Positions 1 to 13,157 of a stretch of DNA of 64,000 nt are shown here, one piece after another (within the stretch, counting starts at the first letter, position 1; every line of letters starts with the position of its first letter). Origin of the DNA: Sparassis latifolia (taxonomy: Eukaryota > Basidiomycota > Agaricomycetes > Polyporales > Sparassidaceae); the NCBI GenBank assembly GCA_018466975.1, contig JAENRS010000020.1, positions 124,001-188,000 of the forward strand, written 5' to 3'. The position numbers were made by a program, and so were the translations under genes. A model generated the notes under the pieces. It did no database searches, was not told the DNA's origin, and saw nothing but the letters and a program-made list of their open reading frames with translations.

Positions 1-3000
1 GCGCGCTCGTCTCGCTTCCCTCCAGTCCTTCAGGCGACCCTGCTTGATCGTGACTGCAATAGTAGTCCGTCGCTGAAGTGCACTGTGATGCTCATATCTC
101 GTTGAATGTGTCCGGCGTCGTATCGCTGCGAGCGCGGGGTGTATCGTGTATCGTCGTGGTCATGTACGCATTCCTTCATTTTCCGATTGTTTATGTGATA
201 CTCAGTATTTGACTTTATATGTTCGCAGTTGCATTTCGACACAGGTTAGGAGGGCGATGCTATCGCATCTATCGCCTCACCCACCTCACCTCTTGGTAGC
301 CATTTTCCTTTTCGCCATGTGTCCAAGGAGCGACCAGCGAGGGACCCGATTTCGAGGAACGAGGACTGTACACTGCGTGAGAGCGCTCTTCGCGATTAAC
401 ACGATATTTCCCTTGACGCACCTCATGTTCTCCCTGTGGATTGCTATGGTATTGTCTTCCGGAGGTGAATTATGCCTCTCGAGGTACGCTTTAGCTTTGG
501 GAAGTAACTGTCAGCGCAGTACTAACGTACTCGTCTCTTCCACAAGTGACACCTCAAATTCGGTGCTGGGCTGCGCGTGTTGGTACATTGTCAGCCTGAG
601 GTGCGGGCGCCAGGTGTGTCGGGGTGTCCCTTGTGTTTCCGCGCTGGAGCCATGTGTGTACAGAGACGACGCTCAAGACGATCTGCTTCGGCCCTCACCT
701 CCTCTGGAAACTCCGCTGCCAACGCCGCATTGACCGTAGCTCATCTCCCGAGGACTGGCGCTCCCCGACGGATGGAACGCAGCTATTACCCTCGGTCTTC
801 GTCTTGACCAACAGCTCGCCCACCGTCGGTTCAAACACAAAGCTCTGCCTGTGCACCTTGCCACAAGCACCGGGAACGGCTCCCTCATCGACGAACATGC
901 ACTCCCAGATGACTGCCCCGACACTCCGAGGTTTTAGTAGTGTAGATTCCCTTTGGCGGAGCTGGGTACAGTCTCCACCTTGTAGTGGACCGTTGAGAGC
1001 TGCTGCCCAAGGTAGCCTGCTCAACGACACCCGTCACCACTCCAAAAAAACGATCTACTTCGGCCCGGTGCATAGGCTTTGCTAAAACACTCACCTTGCA
1101 CTCTGCTTCACCTGATATCACCCTTGAATTAAGCTGACTATGTTGTCCTCTAGGCACGCACAAACTCCGTGTCAATTACAGTCGATACTGGCGACGTCGG
1201 GCGAACACACTCGTCTGAGCTTCGCATTTGTGCGCCGCTAAACTCACCGGTCTGCCTCGTTTCCTTGTTACCCTTTCTGGGAGTTGGATTGCATGACGTG
1301 GAATTACTGCTCGTAGCCAGTGGCCGGCCTAGTCCCCGAATGCAAATGCGGCTTGCTCTGAAAGATGCTATAATTTGGGGGCGACTGGGGATATCCTTGA
1401 TGGTAACCAACCCAAGTTGTCAAAGCCACGCTGTGCCAGTGTTGACGTATGTGTGTATTCTTCTATTTGCCTACCCAACCGTAATATTGGAATTCTACCG
1501 CGTGTCTTTGAACACACTGTGCCAAAAATTGGCTGGAGATACCTCTTTACTTTGTTGTTGGGACATTCTCTCGAACCAACGTGCGTCAATCTGATATTCA
1601 GGCATCATTGTATATTTCCTCTCCCACTCTGGCAACCCTCATGGTGTCTCCCGTCCGCTAAAACAACTCCTAGTGGCCCATTCTGATCAAGCGATGCTGC
1701 GGAAATTCTATGCAATCCAAGCATTTCTGGGAGTTTATTGACCTCGTACATACTTCAAGACGGGTGAATGCTCTTCAGTACAGATAGCGAAAGAGTCCGG
1801 CCTCAAACGCTGTGCGTTCTCTTGTGGAGCTCCCCTTTGCGGCTCTGACAAAGGCGTCGCAACGCCATGCACATCTGTGTATCTCTATTGCGTGCTTGTT
1901 CTGGTAGCCTGGTAGCAAGATTCAGCGCAGGGACCGCGGGCGTATCGGGCATGCGCTCCCAAGGTATGTAGTATGTACTGCATCCGATTCGACCGGTCGT
2001 GCAATACCACAGGTCAAAATCCTCCAATCCAAGTCTTGCCAGCGAGTCTTCTCCGTCGGCAGAGCCCACACACTATGCCCTGCTGGAGACTCGGAGTACG
2101 TTGGTCCTTCTGCCGGGTGGCTTGCCAGCGTGCCGGGCGTTGGTGTTTCCTCGGAGCGCATGTGACCACCCGCTATATATGCGTCAAAAGATCCGCACGA
2201 CACTCTTGCGCCCTATCTGCACAGATTGAATGGTGGATCACTGGGATCTTCGACTCGGACAGTCTTCGACGTGCTAAGCGGCGGTTCGGATTTCGCGCAA
2301 ACTCAAAGGCACTGCGCAGTTATGCAGTGTAAAGCCGCCGAGGCGGTATCGGCTACTCGGTGCCCGTCTGATGTGTGCGTCCGAGGTGCAGCTGTCTCAG
2401 CAGATGCAGCGGTTGAGCCTTATCTCAAGGCGACTGCCAGTGAGCCTCCTGCCCCCCAAACCCTCAGGATGCTAGTCTAATTACCAGTTGCATTGGAGTT
2501 GCCAACGCTGGAAATCAATACAATCCAGATATATCGCCTGAGAGTTGACGACCGTGAGTTGTGATGCTCTTCTTCTAGGCTTCGTTGAATCGACCCGGAG
2601 GGGAGGAACTTACTAGGACAAAAGTGTTATTGCTGCCCAATGTACGGACTCGCGATCACGGTCAAGTCGCGAATACCGTGTTCATAGGTGGCTGAGCTTC
2701 TTGGCCTAATAAATTCGCATGCAACGATGGGGAGTGGTATCGGACTCAGTGTTCGCTGGCGCGGCTTGTAACTCGAGCCAGGATCCGGAGGAGTCCCGGC
2801 TGGTTGCCCTCCTGGATCCACAAGTGGAACTTCTGTTGCAGCAAGTGGACAATCCGATCGTCTCTTCCCAGGTGTCACGTCAATATCGATCAGTCATCCA
2901 TCCGAAGAAGCCATTATCGCGCTCCCATGGGGGAAAAGACCAAGTCATATTATATTATTTGAGGGTACCACAGCGTGCTACGATAATGCCCAAGGGGGCT

Positions 3001-3465
3001 ACGTGCGGTACTGCACACGTACAATCTGTCATACGCGTAGCGACCCGACGCAGCTAGCCCATCGCAGGCAGTCCGAAACCGAGCGCCCACGGCCTAACAT
3101 CCCTGTAGGCATGTGGTGGCATCCTTGCCCTCGAGGAACTAGTGCTGATCCAGTGCCACCGTTCGGTACCCTGCCCAAGTTTCGTGCTCCCGGTCACCGC
3201 TGCACCTCGTGCCGATTCGTCGAGTAACGAACCCGGAGTATATACCGATACACCAGGGCCAGCATCAGCTTACGCGTACTGTAGCTACAGAACAGGACAA
3301 CGTAGCCGTACTGACGTGGCTTCTCCGCGTGAGGCCGACTCCGTGTCACAACGAATGGCTGAGGGTAAAGAGCGGTGGGGCGTGAATAAGCGTCAGGAGT
3401 GCATCGTCAAGGCGTAGGGGTCACGGCGCGGGGCATCGGACACGATTGAATAGGACGAGCGGGTG
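1..3465. other. no recognisable gene
   Basis: I find no exon set that reads as a known family on either strand. Open frames are short, overlap on opposite strands and carry no domain motif. Decayed gene or transposon sequence is possible, but nothing specific can be supported. Confidence 0.5.
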
Positions 3466-5261
3466 TCAACTGTTCGGCGTCCCTTCCAGCTTCTCGATGT
3501 CGCGCTCGCGCGCAGCGAGCTCACCGAGGCTGCTGCGTTCTACATCGGTCGGGCTGCCATCGCAAGGCGTCAAGGGGGGTGCGTCATGCGATATCTGCCC
3601 GGGAAAACAGAGATGTGTATGAGTAAGCGCAGAAGAATGGGGCACTCACATCAAGCCGGATGTGGTCGCTGGGAGTGAACAGTGCAGTCGCATGATAGCG
3701 CGACTGTGCATGGCAGTGACACTGGCAAGTGACAACGGACATGTGGTCCGGAAGCTCGTGCAGACCTGCACGTCCATTCCTGCCAATTGCGAACACACGG
3801 CCCACCAAGGTTTATGGTCAGGTCAGCCAGTAAGATAGGAATGGGATGGAGCGTACAGCGTGACGAATAGCGAGACCACGTAGAGCTTTCCGAGGACGGC
3901 CTGGAACCCGAGGTCCCAGTAATTATCACTGACCTGGGTGCGGGAACGCGGACATGAAATTTCAAGCAGCAGCAGATGGCATTGGGAAACTCACCTGAGT
4001 GGAGTACAGGATAACTGTGACGATAGCACAGACGCATGGGGGAATTGCTGCTTCCCAGACGAGGATCGTGAGTCGTTTCATAACCTACGACCGCTATTAT
4101 TAGCCGGCAGTCTCTGGGACACAGAGAAAATGAAAGCAGGCACACACGCGACGGAATCGTGAAGATATGATGCTGGGCTTGGCGCGTGCCAGGTACGTGA
4201 GGACTGCAATGCTCGGTCAGCGGCGTCATTTCAGCGAGAGCAGTGCACACACGGATTCCCGTTACCGCAACATCGAGCACTGCCCGGGTGGTCCGTTAGC
4301 ATGGGGGATATTATCTGGTGAGAAGTTATCCACACACCAGCGGAAGAGGCGAGCGAGATGATAACTTGGGCAGGATGTCAGTCGCGAACGGTCATGTGTT
4401 CACTTCAACGAGCTGACTCACAGACGCTGCTGATCTACAAAGTCATAGCCAGTGAGCAGCGCGCGCACAGATTAAGAGTCGTACGCACGGGAACCTCCGG
4501 TGGGGCAGGTGTGGGGATATACCACCAACCGTCGGGAATCGAAAACGTCTGGACGGTGACGATAATGCTCGTGATGATGCTCGCCAGGAGCATTAACGTG
4601 AGTGGTACCTTGGTGAACGTAAGTGCTCGTCGACTTCGAGGAGATGGGCTTCCACTTACGAGGACATACCACCGTCTGCTCAGCAGCTACAGATTGGCAT
4701 GCATGCAATCGGTCAACTTGTCGCGGAGAGATGAATGCCGGCTTGACGTACCATCCAGCATCGCCAGATGAGAAATGCTTGGACCGGGACAGCCAAGCTG
4801 TTCGTCTGCAGCTAGATTTCTCAATCAATTCGCATGACCGCAGGACCGGACGTACGATGAGCGACTGCGATTTCTCGCACCACGTAAACGCGATCGTCGC
4901 CACCTAGCAGAAGAAAACGCGGTCAACCGTGCCCGGTGCACACCTCAGCACTTTGACATACCCAGTCGCCAAAGTTGGTGACACAGGCCTGCCAGATGGA
5001 ATAAAACGAGATTCCCGTCTGGAATCTGCAGAGGTAAGAATGTGCACACGATTAATGAGCTCGTCTGCCAATTTGCAGGTCAGCTTACAGCGCGATGATG
5101 GTGACTACACCGACGAGCGCCTGCAGGGTGAACCGTCCACGCTCCGCTCTGTCCCAGAACGTGACCGACTGATTGAATATCATCCCCGTGAGGATTGCCT
5201 CGACGAGCACGCCCATAAGCTTTGGCCCAAGGTAATACGCGGCATTCCCCATGCTGGCCAT
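3466..5261 (-). CDS. DUF6534-type multi-pass membrane protein
   Basis: Fourteen exons join in frame to 344 codons: 5261-5089, 5025-4962, 4903-4856, 4805-4752, 4686-4660, 4608-4489, 4434-4422, 4364-4338, 4279-4253, 4203-4148, 4084-3995, 3933-3857, 3779-3650, 3594-3466. Introns are GT-AG and about 40-80 nt. The protein starts with MASMGNAAYYLGPKLMGVLV and has about seven hydrophobic helices. Family landmarks are FQTGISFYSIW, a short VQAFLIWRCWM helix, VLDVAVTGILLTYL, and a late LGKLYVVSLFVTLNGRAGL segment before a hydrophilic tail. This arrangement is typical of the uncharacterised DUF6534 membrane proteins that are multiplied in Agaricomycetes. Their function is unknown; a plasma-membrane or sensory role would be a guess. 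No exon is longer than 173 nt, so the gene is easily missed. The initiator is the first ATG opening the first hydrophobic segment. Confidence 0.85.
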
Positions 5262-6551
5262 CTATCTGCGCTGTCCGTCAGGGTGCCGCGGAGGGCGCAA
5301 TATCCAAAGCGTACCTCGAATGCTAGGACTGCGACACGGTGATTAACGGCGCGTGCTTACACGAAGGGCGCAGGTATAGTGAGAGCGTGCGACGCTGCGA
5401 ACGACAGGGGAGACGGGGGCGACGTCCTGGACGCGATGGCTCAGGATGGCGGAGGGGAACGGCCGGAAAGGTTACGGGCGCGGGGACCCATAAAACTGAA
5501 GAGGAAGATTGTCACGGGAAGACTGCCATAAAAGTTTGAATTGACGGAGAAACTATGTCAGCGACAAGCGTGGAGGGCTCACCCGCGGGTCGTGGTCGTC
5601 CTCACTCTATTGCAGAAGACACTGCCGAGGCGCCAGAAGACGAGCGAATGCACACTCCTCCAAGTCCCATATAACCTTTCTAAGCCTCCATCTTCCCACT
5701 CCGTCCTCGTGGCTACCCTATCGCCCATCCCCGCCGCATCCTCGACTTATCTCGTTCTGCCACCACTGGTCAGCGAGTGCGCAACCGAGATCGTCGCGGT
5801 CAGATGAGCCTGGCGTCGCGCGATACGCGAGCCCAGGTAGGGGCAGCATCTACCAATCCTCCGGGTTCGGATGCCACCCCGTGGTAAACAATCAATTTAT
5901 CGCTATCCACGTACAGCTCCTTCGGCCACTGCGACGAAGAGATGCAGATCACCGTTCAGCCCCCTCCAGGCTGTTTTCTACACAGAGCGCAAGTTGTCAT
6001 TTTGATATAAAATCAATGTCGTCCTACCTTCACGATTGAGTAATGCCCTGATGGGCACCGTCAGTCTCTCACGTCTCCCCTCGTGCGAAATAGCAGCAAT
6101 ACGATAGGCACAGTAGGAGATTTAGCCTTTACATTGGAATCCAAGACTCGGGGCTCGCATTTCTTTGTGCGGCGCAGTAAGCGAGCGGCATTGATGCATC
6201 GCCGAGTTGCTGTGCTCAAGATAACGGGCGCCAAACGCGAATCCTAACCGAGTTGGGAAAACACTGAGATGGGCCAAGATCTTGGACAGTAAGACATAGA
6301 GAGCACGTATGTGGTGAAGTTGGAAAATGACCGAGATCCGACGAAAAGTGATGACTGCAGGAAACAACGGGATTAACGGCTGTCGTTCATTGTCACCGAC
6401 AAAAAGCGAGAATGAGCTCCCAACTTGTAAGGCGATAAGCACCGCAGGAAGGTGGGAATAGCCTTTAGACACCAACACCCAATTGGGCACTTCCTGGATA
6501 GAGGGTTCTCATCGCACGTTGGCAGCAGTCACACAGTCTGGAATATGCTGC
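5262..6551. other. intergenic, no firm gene
   Basis: This lies upstream of the DUF6534 gene and downstream of the PP2C gene. A short Ser/Pro-rich frame opens at 5555 (MSATSVEGSPAGRGRP) and stops after 39 codons. It loosely resembles the disordered start of some replication proteins, but no domain follows. Nothing else is supported. Confidence 0.5.
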
Positions 6552-8158
6552 TCATTCAAAGAAAAGGACCACAGCAGAAATGTCGTCCCTGCGTTGAAGC
6601 GAGCAAATCATCGTAAGCACTCTTCCCAACACACAATAGAAGCAGTCAGTCAACGCGCGCGTACCTATATACGCGCGCCCGGGGAGAGCGCATGCTCATC
6701 AGCGCCGCGGCGAGATCGGAATCAGCGCCCCCAAGTGCGTTCCGCACCAGATGCGTTGCGGCGTTTTGGTCGCAGTTTACAAACCGCTTCTCTGCGCACC
6801 ACTGCCGGTATCGCACCGTCTCCTCCTCATCCTCCGGGTGCACCTCTACAGGCAGCTCGTTCGGCGATACGGGAGCCATCTCACGAGGAGCTTCTCCCTC
6901 CTTGGCGCGACCGTCTTGCCAGAGCCCGACAAGGCCCACCGCCTCGGCACTGGTCAGACTCTCCCACAGACCGTCGGTCGCCAAAATCAGGAAATCTCCC
7001 GGTTGTGCGCGTACTGAGGTCACCTCAGGCACGGCCGTTAAGTACGGCGGTGTGCGCACGTCCCGGGGAGGGGTGCGGCCGAGAAATGCCTCCTTAAGAC
7101 GCTCTTGCACGCGCCGGCTCCACTTATAGCGCGCATCCCCGAATGCGCGAGAAGGGCCCATGCCGAGGACTCGTCCATTCGCGACGACAGCCTCACCTGG
7201 GTGCTGTGCGTTCAACCGGTACTCTTCGGCGACATTATGTGCATCCTGCTCGACAGAGAGCACGCGGACTTCGTATATGGCTTGACCGCGCTTGTCAAAG
7301 GCAGGACGGCCGAGGACGGCGCGCGAGTCGCCCGTGACCGCGATGCGGAGCACGCGCGTGTGGTCATCATAGAAGGCAAGCAGCGCACACGAGCCTGCAT
7401 ACGCCGGCGCGAGTAGGGTGACACCTGCATGCCGAGAGTTTGTCTCGAAGACGCGCTCGACGGCATTGTACACTATGTCGTCATCGAGACGCTTGAACGT
7501 CGCCTGAATGGTATCCTCGATGTCATCCGGTGGGGGGTCCGGCTCCGTTCCAGGCGTGAGCGAAGACGAGAATTTGTTGAAGAGGTCTGCGAGAGCGCCT
7601 GCCACTGCCGGGATCAGGTTATCGCGAAGCCATGCACTCGTTTCCCAACCGTTGTGCCCGTCAAGAATAGCGAAGAAGGACCAGTGACCAGAGGGCACTG
7701 GCAGGATGGCTTCGGCGTGGTCGTCCTCTATGGGGTCGTTGCTGCACAATTTGAGGGATTAATATTCGTCCCGTTATCTATTCGACGCACCTCGCGAGCT
7801 GCGCGATATCATACCGGGCAATCCCACTCCCGCGTTCGGGTAAGTGTGTTTGCTCGTGCCTGCGAAGTTCTGCATCGACATCGATGCGGCTGCGTTCCCT
7901 GAAGCGGTCGAGTGGTTTCTGCCGCTGCAAAGGTGATGGTTCATACTGTTCATACTGTTCAGGTGCCCTCAATTGATCTGATGTTTTGCGGCTATCCAAG
8001 TACACCTTCGGCGGTGTCAAGACATATGTAAATCCCCACAGACTGAGCAGCAGGGCGCCACCAGCATGTAATGCTCCCAGATGAAGCCGCGAGAATAGCA
8101 CAGATGACCGTGGCCGAATGAGTTGAGCGAAGACATTCAATCTGGCTCTGGGCAACAT
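6552..8158 (-). CDS. PP2C-family Ser/Thr phosphatase, membrane-anchored
   Basis: Three exons (8158-7791, 7741-6665, 6588-6552) give 493 residues. The catalytic domain begins with SNDPIEDDHAE and carries the metal-binding DGH motif in FFAILDGHNGW, TGDSRAVLG, LILATDGLWE, and the closing RDD of RDDISAVVLFFE. That last motif is made by a 37-nt final exon; without it the protein would end aberrantly. The N-terminus is basic and is followed by one hydrophobic segment (about residues 30-50). This fits the mitochondrial Ptc5/pyruvate-dehydrogenase-phosphatase-like branch of Mn/Mg-dependent phosphatases, in which phosphoserine or phosphothreonine is hydrolysed. The mitochondrial location is inferred from the N-terminus and family resemblance. 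The gene is transcribed divergently from the MFS transporter across about 0.8 kb. Confidence 0.92.
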
Positions 8159-8965
8159 GCGAAGAGCAGAACAATAATACCGTGACTGTACTTAGGTTCA
8201 GTCACGCATCACACGGCTTGTGAATTGAACTTATTTGGGGGCTTGTCACGGGTCACATGATCACAGGAAGTTCGTGAAAACCGAGACACGAGCGCCAAAA
8301 TACCAAATTTGGGACACCGAGGCATCGGGCGCTTGTCTGAACTGAACTATATGTCCGGGGTCACATAGCCCTGTGTGGGAACTAAATCAAATGGGTGTGT
8401 CACAGGTCACAAGGTGTGAACCTAAGGTTGTTTGAGTACAGTATCGATTTGTGAGGTTAAGTCCTCGATAGTTATCACACTTTTGTCGCAGCAGAGGATG
8501 TAACACGCTTTTATTCCTCTAAATTTTAGTCTCATCTCGTTCAGTAGCTTCGAATGTACAAATCTCTCCCATATTTTATGGCTGAATTCTCCCTGATGTT
8601 GCAGGAACTTGAGTTCTTTCGAGAGGTGTAACCCGGAATTAGGGTTTCGGGCCTAATAAATCACACAGTTATACACCCTTGTTCTGACGATAGTTACTTC
8701 AATTGTATGTAGATCTCCTTGAAACTTGTTTTGTTTATGATGGACCACCATTATGTAACGAACGCAATTAACGGACGTAGTCATTTCCGATAAGTGGACT
8801 TCTTCTCCACCGCCGCGCCGTAAAGCCGACTCCAGTGCCGACATATTTATACTTGATGGGTTCTCCATTCTCAGAGAAGTCTTTCTGCTCCCCTCAGTCG
8901 TCTTAAAGCTCGAATAAGCTTGAGCTGACTTGAAGCAACTGGAATTTGACGACTAACGATCGAAC
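8159..8965. promoter_or_regulatory. divergent promoter region with a MITE-like inverted repeat
   Basis: This gap separates the divergent PP2C and MFS start codons and should hold both promoters. It contains an imperfect terminal inverted repeat. The left end at 8185-8200 is ACTGTACTTAGGTTCA; the right end at 8417-8442 contains TGAACCTAAG and then GTACAGT. Short GTGTCACAGGTCAC-like motifs recur inside. No duplicated target site was found. Confidence 0.5.
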
Positions 8966-11913
8966 ATGACCTTTCACTCCGACTCAGAGCGCGAGCCGCT
9001 TCTCCAGGCCTCTGTAGTGCAACCTGGGGCAGCAGAGGAGACGAATGAGGACATGAAGGAAGCAACGAAGGTGGGACCGCTGGAAATATCGCGTTCGACG
9101 CGCTATGGGATTCTGGCGGGAATATGGACAGCGACCTTTCTCTCCGTGTGTAATGTTTCTTAGACCCGCGTGGTCCGTCTACATGAAATGCTCAGATCTT
9201 GTGATTTTGCAATGGGGGTTACAATTTGCAGTCCTTGAATAGTACGTATCGCTCAACTTTCATTCGTGTGCTATTCTGAGAAATGATTGTGTTACAGCCA
9301 CTCTTGTTGCGACTCGTGAGTTTACGTTCCACTTCTTTGGTACACAAACTTTACTGAGCGCATGCACGCAGTGCTTCCATCTATATCATCAGAATTCAGC
9401 AAGTCGCACCAGGCCAGTTGGCTCGGCACCGCGTGCGTCCTCCAAAATTAAGCACTTGTGTTAAAGTTTACCCTGACGTCATACACCAGATACCTCCTCG
9501 CGACATGCACCTTCACACCCCTCTATGGCCGCCTGTGTAACGTTCTGGGTCGTCGAGGTGCTAACCAGACAGCAGTGTTCTTCGCTGCCCTCGGTACTGC
9601 AGCGTGCGGGCTCTCGGGCGATATGGAAGTGCTCATTGCTGCGCGATTTGTGCGCCCGAATCACATATTACTGTCATTTGCGCTGAATGCTGATTTTGGT
9701 GCACGCTTAGCTTGCAGGCTTGGGTGGCGGGGGTATCTTCACCACTGCAACGTATGTGGCAGTTCGATCAGCTGGACATGATGCTCATCTTGCTTCTAGA
9801 ATAATCACGAGTGATATGTACAGTTTAAGGGTAAATGAAGTTTGATATGTTATCGTGCATCGATTAATCTCCTCCATTCAGGCTCGAGGTCTCACACAGG
9901 GCGTCTCCGCGGTGTTCAGCAGCGTAGGTGCCCATGCGTTGTCCTTGGTATCTGTGTAGGCTGACTTGCTTCAGCTCGGAATGGGTTTTGGAGGCCCGTT
10001 CGGTGGATATATCAGCGACAAGTAAGCTTCCGGGCAGCAGGTCGTCATTTTCTGCTAACTCGAATTTGGTCTCAGATTCGGGTGGCGATGGGCCTTCCTT
10101 TTCCAACTTCCGCTGTTCTTCCTGTCGTTTGTCTTGACTTCAATCAATCTGAACTATGTCACACCTGTAAGCAGGTACAATTCCTCTGATATTGGCATTT
10201 GCACTCACTCCTGCCATAGGGCAAGATGAAGAGCGCCAAGGAGGTGTTAAAGCGGATTGATTATGGTGGCAGTTTCACTCTGTTGTTTGCGGTGCGCATG
10301 GTTGCAACTTTTTATTGCTGTCGCTCGCTGATAATTTTTCGCAGGTACTCTCCGTCCTCATTTTCCTGAGTACGCGCTACAGCGAGGAGTATCCAGTGGG
10401 TCTCTGTTGCCCCTGCCGGCGGCTTTGTGCTCATTGCTTCCATAGTGGTCGTCGCCAGCGGTGTACATTCCGCTGGCCCTTGCTTTTGCCTTCGCCATCG
10501 TATTTGTCATCTTCGAGCTGCGGATTGCGCCCGAGCCTGTCCTCGCGCCGTTTCTCCTCCGCCAGAAGGTTCCCATACTCGTCGGGATCAGCAACTTCCT
10601 GGTCGCGACATGCAACTTCACGGTCATGTACAACTTCCCGACGTGGTTTCAGACGGTAATGCTCACCAGCGCAAGCGAGGCTGGTGCCCATTTGATCCCA
10701 AACGGTGTCTCCATTTCTCTTGGGTCTTTGTTCGCTGGGTAGGTGGAGTTTTGTGCTCCCTGTGTCCTTGATGTGCCAATACTTTATGCCGTCGTCGCAG
10801 ATGGGTGATGCATCGCACCGGCAAGTACAAGCGCCTCAGCCTCATCTTCGGTCTGTTCCCATTCGTCGCGGCCATTCTCCTCAGTCTCATGCGCGAAGAC
10901 TCCCCTGCAATCCAGCTTTGGCTGAGTATTGTGCGTTCTCTAGTTATTTGTCGCACTGAATTATTCTGTAATTCTACCGCTGCTAGATACCCCTAGGATT
11001 TGGCAATGCCGTAGTACTGCAGACGACGCTAAGTGCGTGTCTCTAGCGTATCAAATTCAATTCTGGTGCTAATGACGTGCCACGTTGCAGTTGCCTTGCT
11101 TGCCAACATTCCGCGTAAGTGATTATTCAGCGTATGACCCTTGGATGCCCAATCTGAGGACAGTCCAGAATCTGCCATGGCCGTAGGGACCGGGTTTGGC
11201 CAGCTCTTCCGTGGCATCGGTCTGTTCATACCTTTGTCTTCGATAGCCCTACTTTCTAATGCCGTCACGTAGGTCAAGTAGGCGGCGTCGCGCTCTCGTC
11301 CGCCCTCTTCCAATCCGTACTTAATACGGAACTGCGCAAACGCATACACTGCGACAACTCCGAAGAGGTTCGCATTCGACTCAAGGTGACAGTTCTCTGC
11401 TGAAGACGGTTTTCCTTTACGCAGATCATCACCAAGATCCGACACTCTTCTACGCTCGTCACACGGCTCCCACCAGATCTCCAGCGCGCCGCCCGCGACT
11501 CGTACGCGATCGGCTTGCGCGCGGTGTTTATCATGGCTGCGTGTGCGACGTTCCTTGCGTACCTCGCACGCTTGCCGGTTCGTCTACCTTCTTGACATCG
11601 ATGTCCTCGTTCTGACTGTGCTGTACCGTAGATACCTGACAAGCCTCTGGATGACCCCCGCCCAAAGAGCATGAGTGATGACCAGCCTCCCAGCCATGCT
11701 ACTATTCACGAGAGGCCTGCGTATCGCAATGAAGACATAGAAGAGCTTGGGGACGACGACGACGACGATGACGACGATGACGACGATGTCCCTGTCCCTG
11801 TACTCAAAACTCAGAGACCGCGCCCACGGCGGCTGTCGACGTATGAGTCGCACGACGGTGGGATGGATTTGGAGAGCGATACTATAGGAGGGTCAGCGAG
11901 GGGCAGCCATTAG
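8966..11913 (+). CDS. MFS transporter, DHA2/vacuolar amino-acid type
   Basis: At least 16 small exons join in frame from ATG 8966 to the stop at 11911-11913. The hydrophilic start MTFHSDSEREPLL precedes SLNTTLVATLLPSISSEF, the DHA motif ASWLGTAYLLA, the loop motif YGRLCNVLGRR, FLAGLGGGGIFTTAT, SAVFSSLGMGFGGPFGGYIS and FGWRWAFLFQLPLF. A second half follows (VLAPFLLRQ, NFPTWFQTVMLTSASEAG, AGWVMHRTGKYK). This order matches 14-helix drug:H+ antiporter-2 proteins such as the fungal Fnx1/Vba vacuolar basic amino-acid transporters; the substrate is inferred only from resemblance. The C-terminal tail holds an aspartate run (about residues coded at 11752-11790) followed by an Arg/Ser-rich end. Splice sites are all GT-AG, for example the donor GTGTGT after FLS. 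Confidence 0.9.
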
Positions 11914-13157
11914 AAGTGCCTATGTCCTGTGGCTTATGTCTGCACGTAGGCATGGACGCTGCTTGCGTGGTTGGCGTTGGCGGTTATACCCGCTTCTTGA
12001 TACTAGTGTCGGATACCTGTCGAATGACAAAGCCATTACAATATTTTCGTGTACCGATTTTCTTGCCTACTTTAATGTTATTCTCCCACGGCTCACTAGC
12101 CCCGTGGCAATGCAAATGCATCAGGAAAATCCCATTTTTACTTTGGCTCGCTTTGTTCCCTTTTTGGACTTACTATCGTTACCCCAGTAATGCAATTGCG
12201 ATTGCATCTCTGTCACCGTTCCTTCAAATCGAGCCCGTTTTCCTTCGAACCTCTTTGGATCAAATATACAACATATAAGCTACCTTCTGTGTGACTGCCA
12301 ACTGATGTTGTGCGACTCGCAGTGAAGAGACTGATTTCGAATGTCACAGATCGTCACGCTTGCCGACGTGCCGCTAGTCGGAGTTTTAAATGGCACATTT
12401 CACTGTCACGCCTAAGTCCTCCAAACTTGCAATTCAGAAAGCATCCGAGACTAAGTAGCCTATTTGGGACTGTGCACATCTATTGCTGTGATTAGTATGC
12501 GGCAAAACGGCGAAATTGCATAACTAGACCAGATTGCAGTACTGGGGTAACGATAGTATGCAAGGAAACAAGCCCGATAAGTACCGAGATCAGCTTATTT
12601 GACTTGTACAAGCTCCAAAAGGAGCAATCAAGCCGGAATAAGTGGTAAAAAGCGGCAAAGTCAAATTGGGATTTTCCTGATGTGTCGGACATCGTCGAAA
12701 AGGGTAGCGACAAATTGAGATAGTTAGTCATTCGAATGAAAGCCTTGCACTCATAGGCAGACTACTCGTACATACAGTGGATGTTCCGCGTGCTCTGACT
12801 GGATTGTTATGCAGAAATTATGAAAACTAGCTAAGGGAAGTGACTTTAACGAGAAATTAGATGACGGTGCTAGGTCACCATAAGAGGAAGGCGAGATGCT
12901 AAGAAAGGAGAAAGGAGATCCGCCTCACTTATGATGTCCTATGAACTCCTTACAGTCCCCAAATTGATATTTGTATTCAGGATATGCAGGATAGCGCAAC
13001 AACAAGGCTTTAGCGATATGAAAGTGTACCGTGTTTAAGCGACGGAATCCTCAAAGCCGAACAAAAATACATTGAATTTCAGTACTTCTTTCAGCGCTAT
13101 CCAACATAATTCGCAGTTGATATTTACAAGGATCACCTGTTGAGTTTCATTTAGTCT
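11914..13157. repeat. intergenic with an inverted pair of related segments
   Basis: No gene was recognised. The segment at 12119-12196 reappears on the opposite strand at 12536-12682. Shared blocks include CATCAGGAAAATCCCA and ACTATCGTTACCCCAGTA. The second copy is about 70 bp longer internally. This looks like two diverged, oppositely oriented copies of one repeat. Confidence 0.55.

Noticed and set aside
5555..5674. Ser/Pro-rich 39-codon frame resembling the start of a replication protein
   Set aside because: It stops early and no conserved domain follows.
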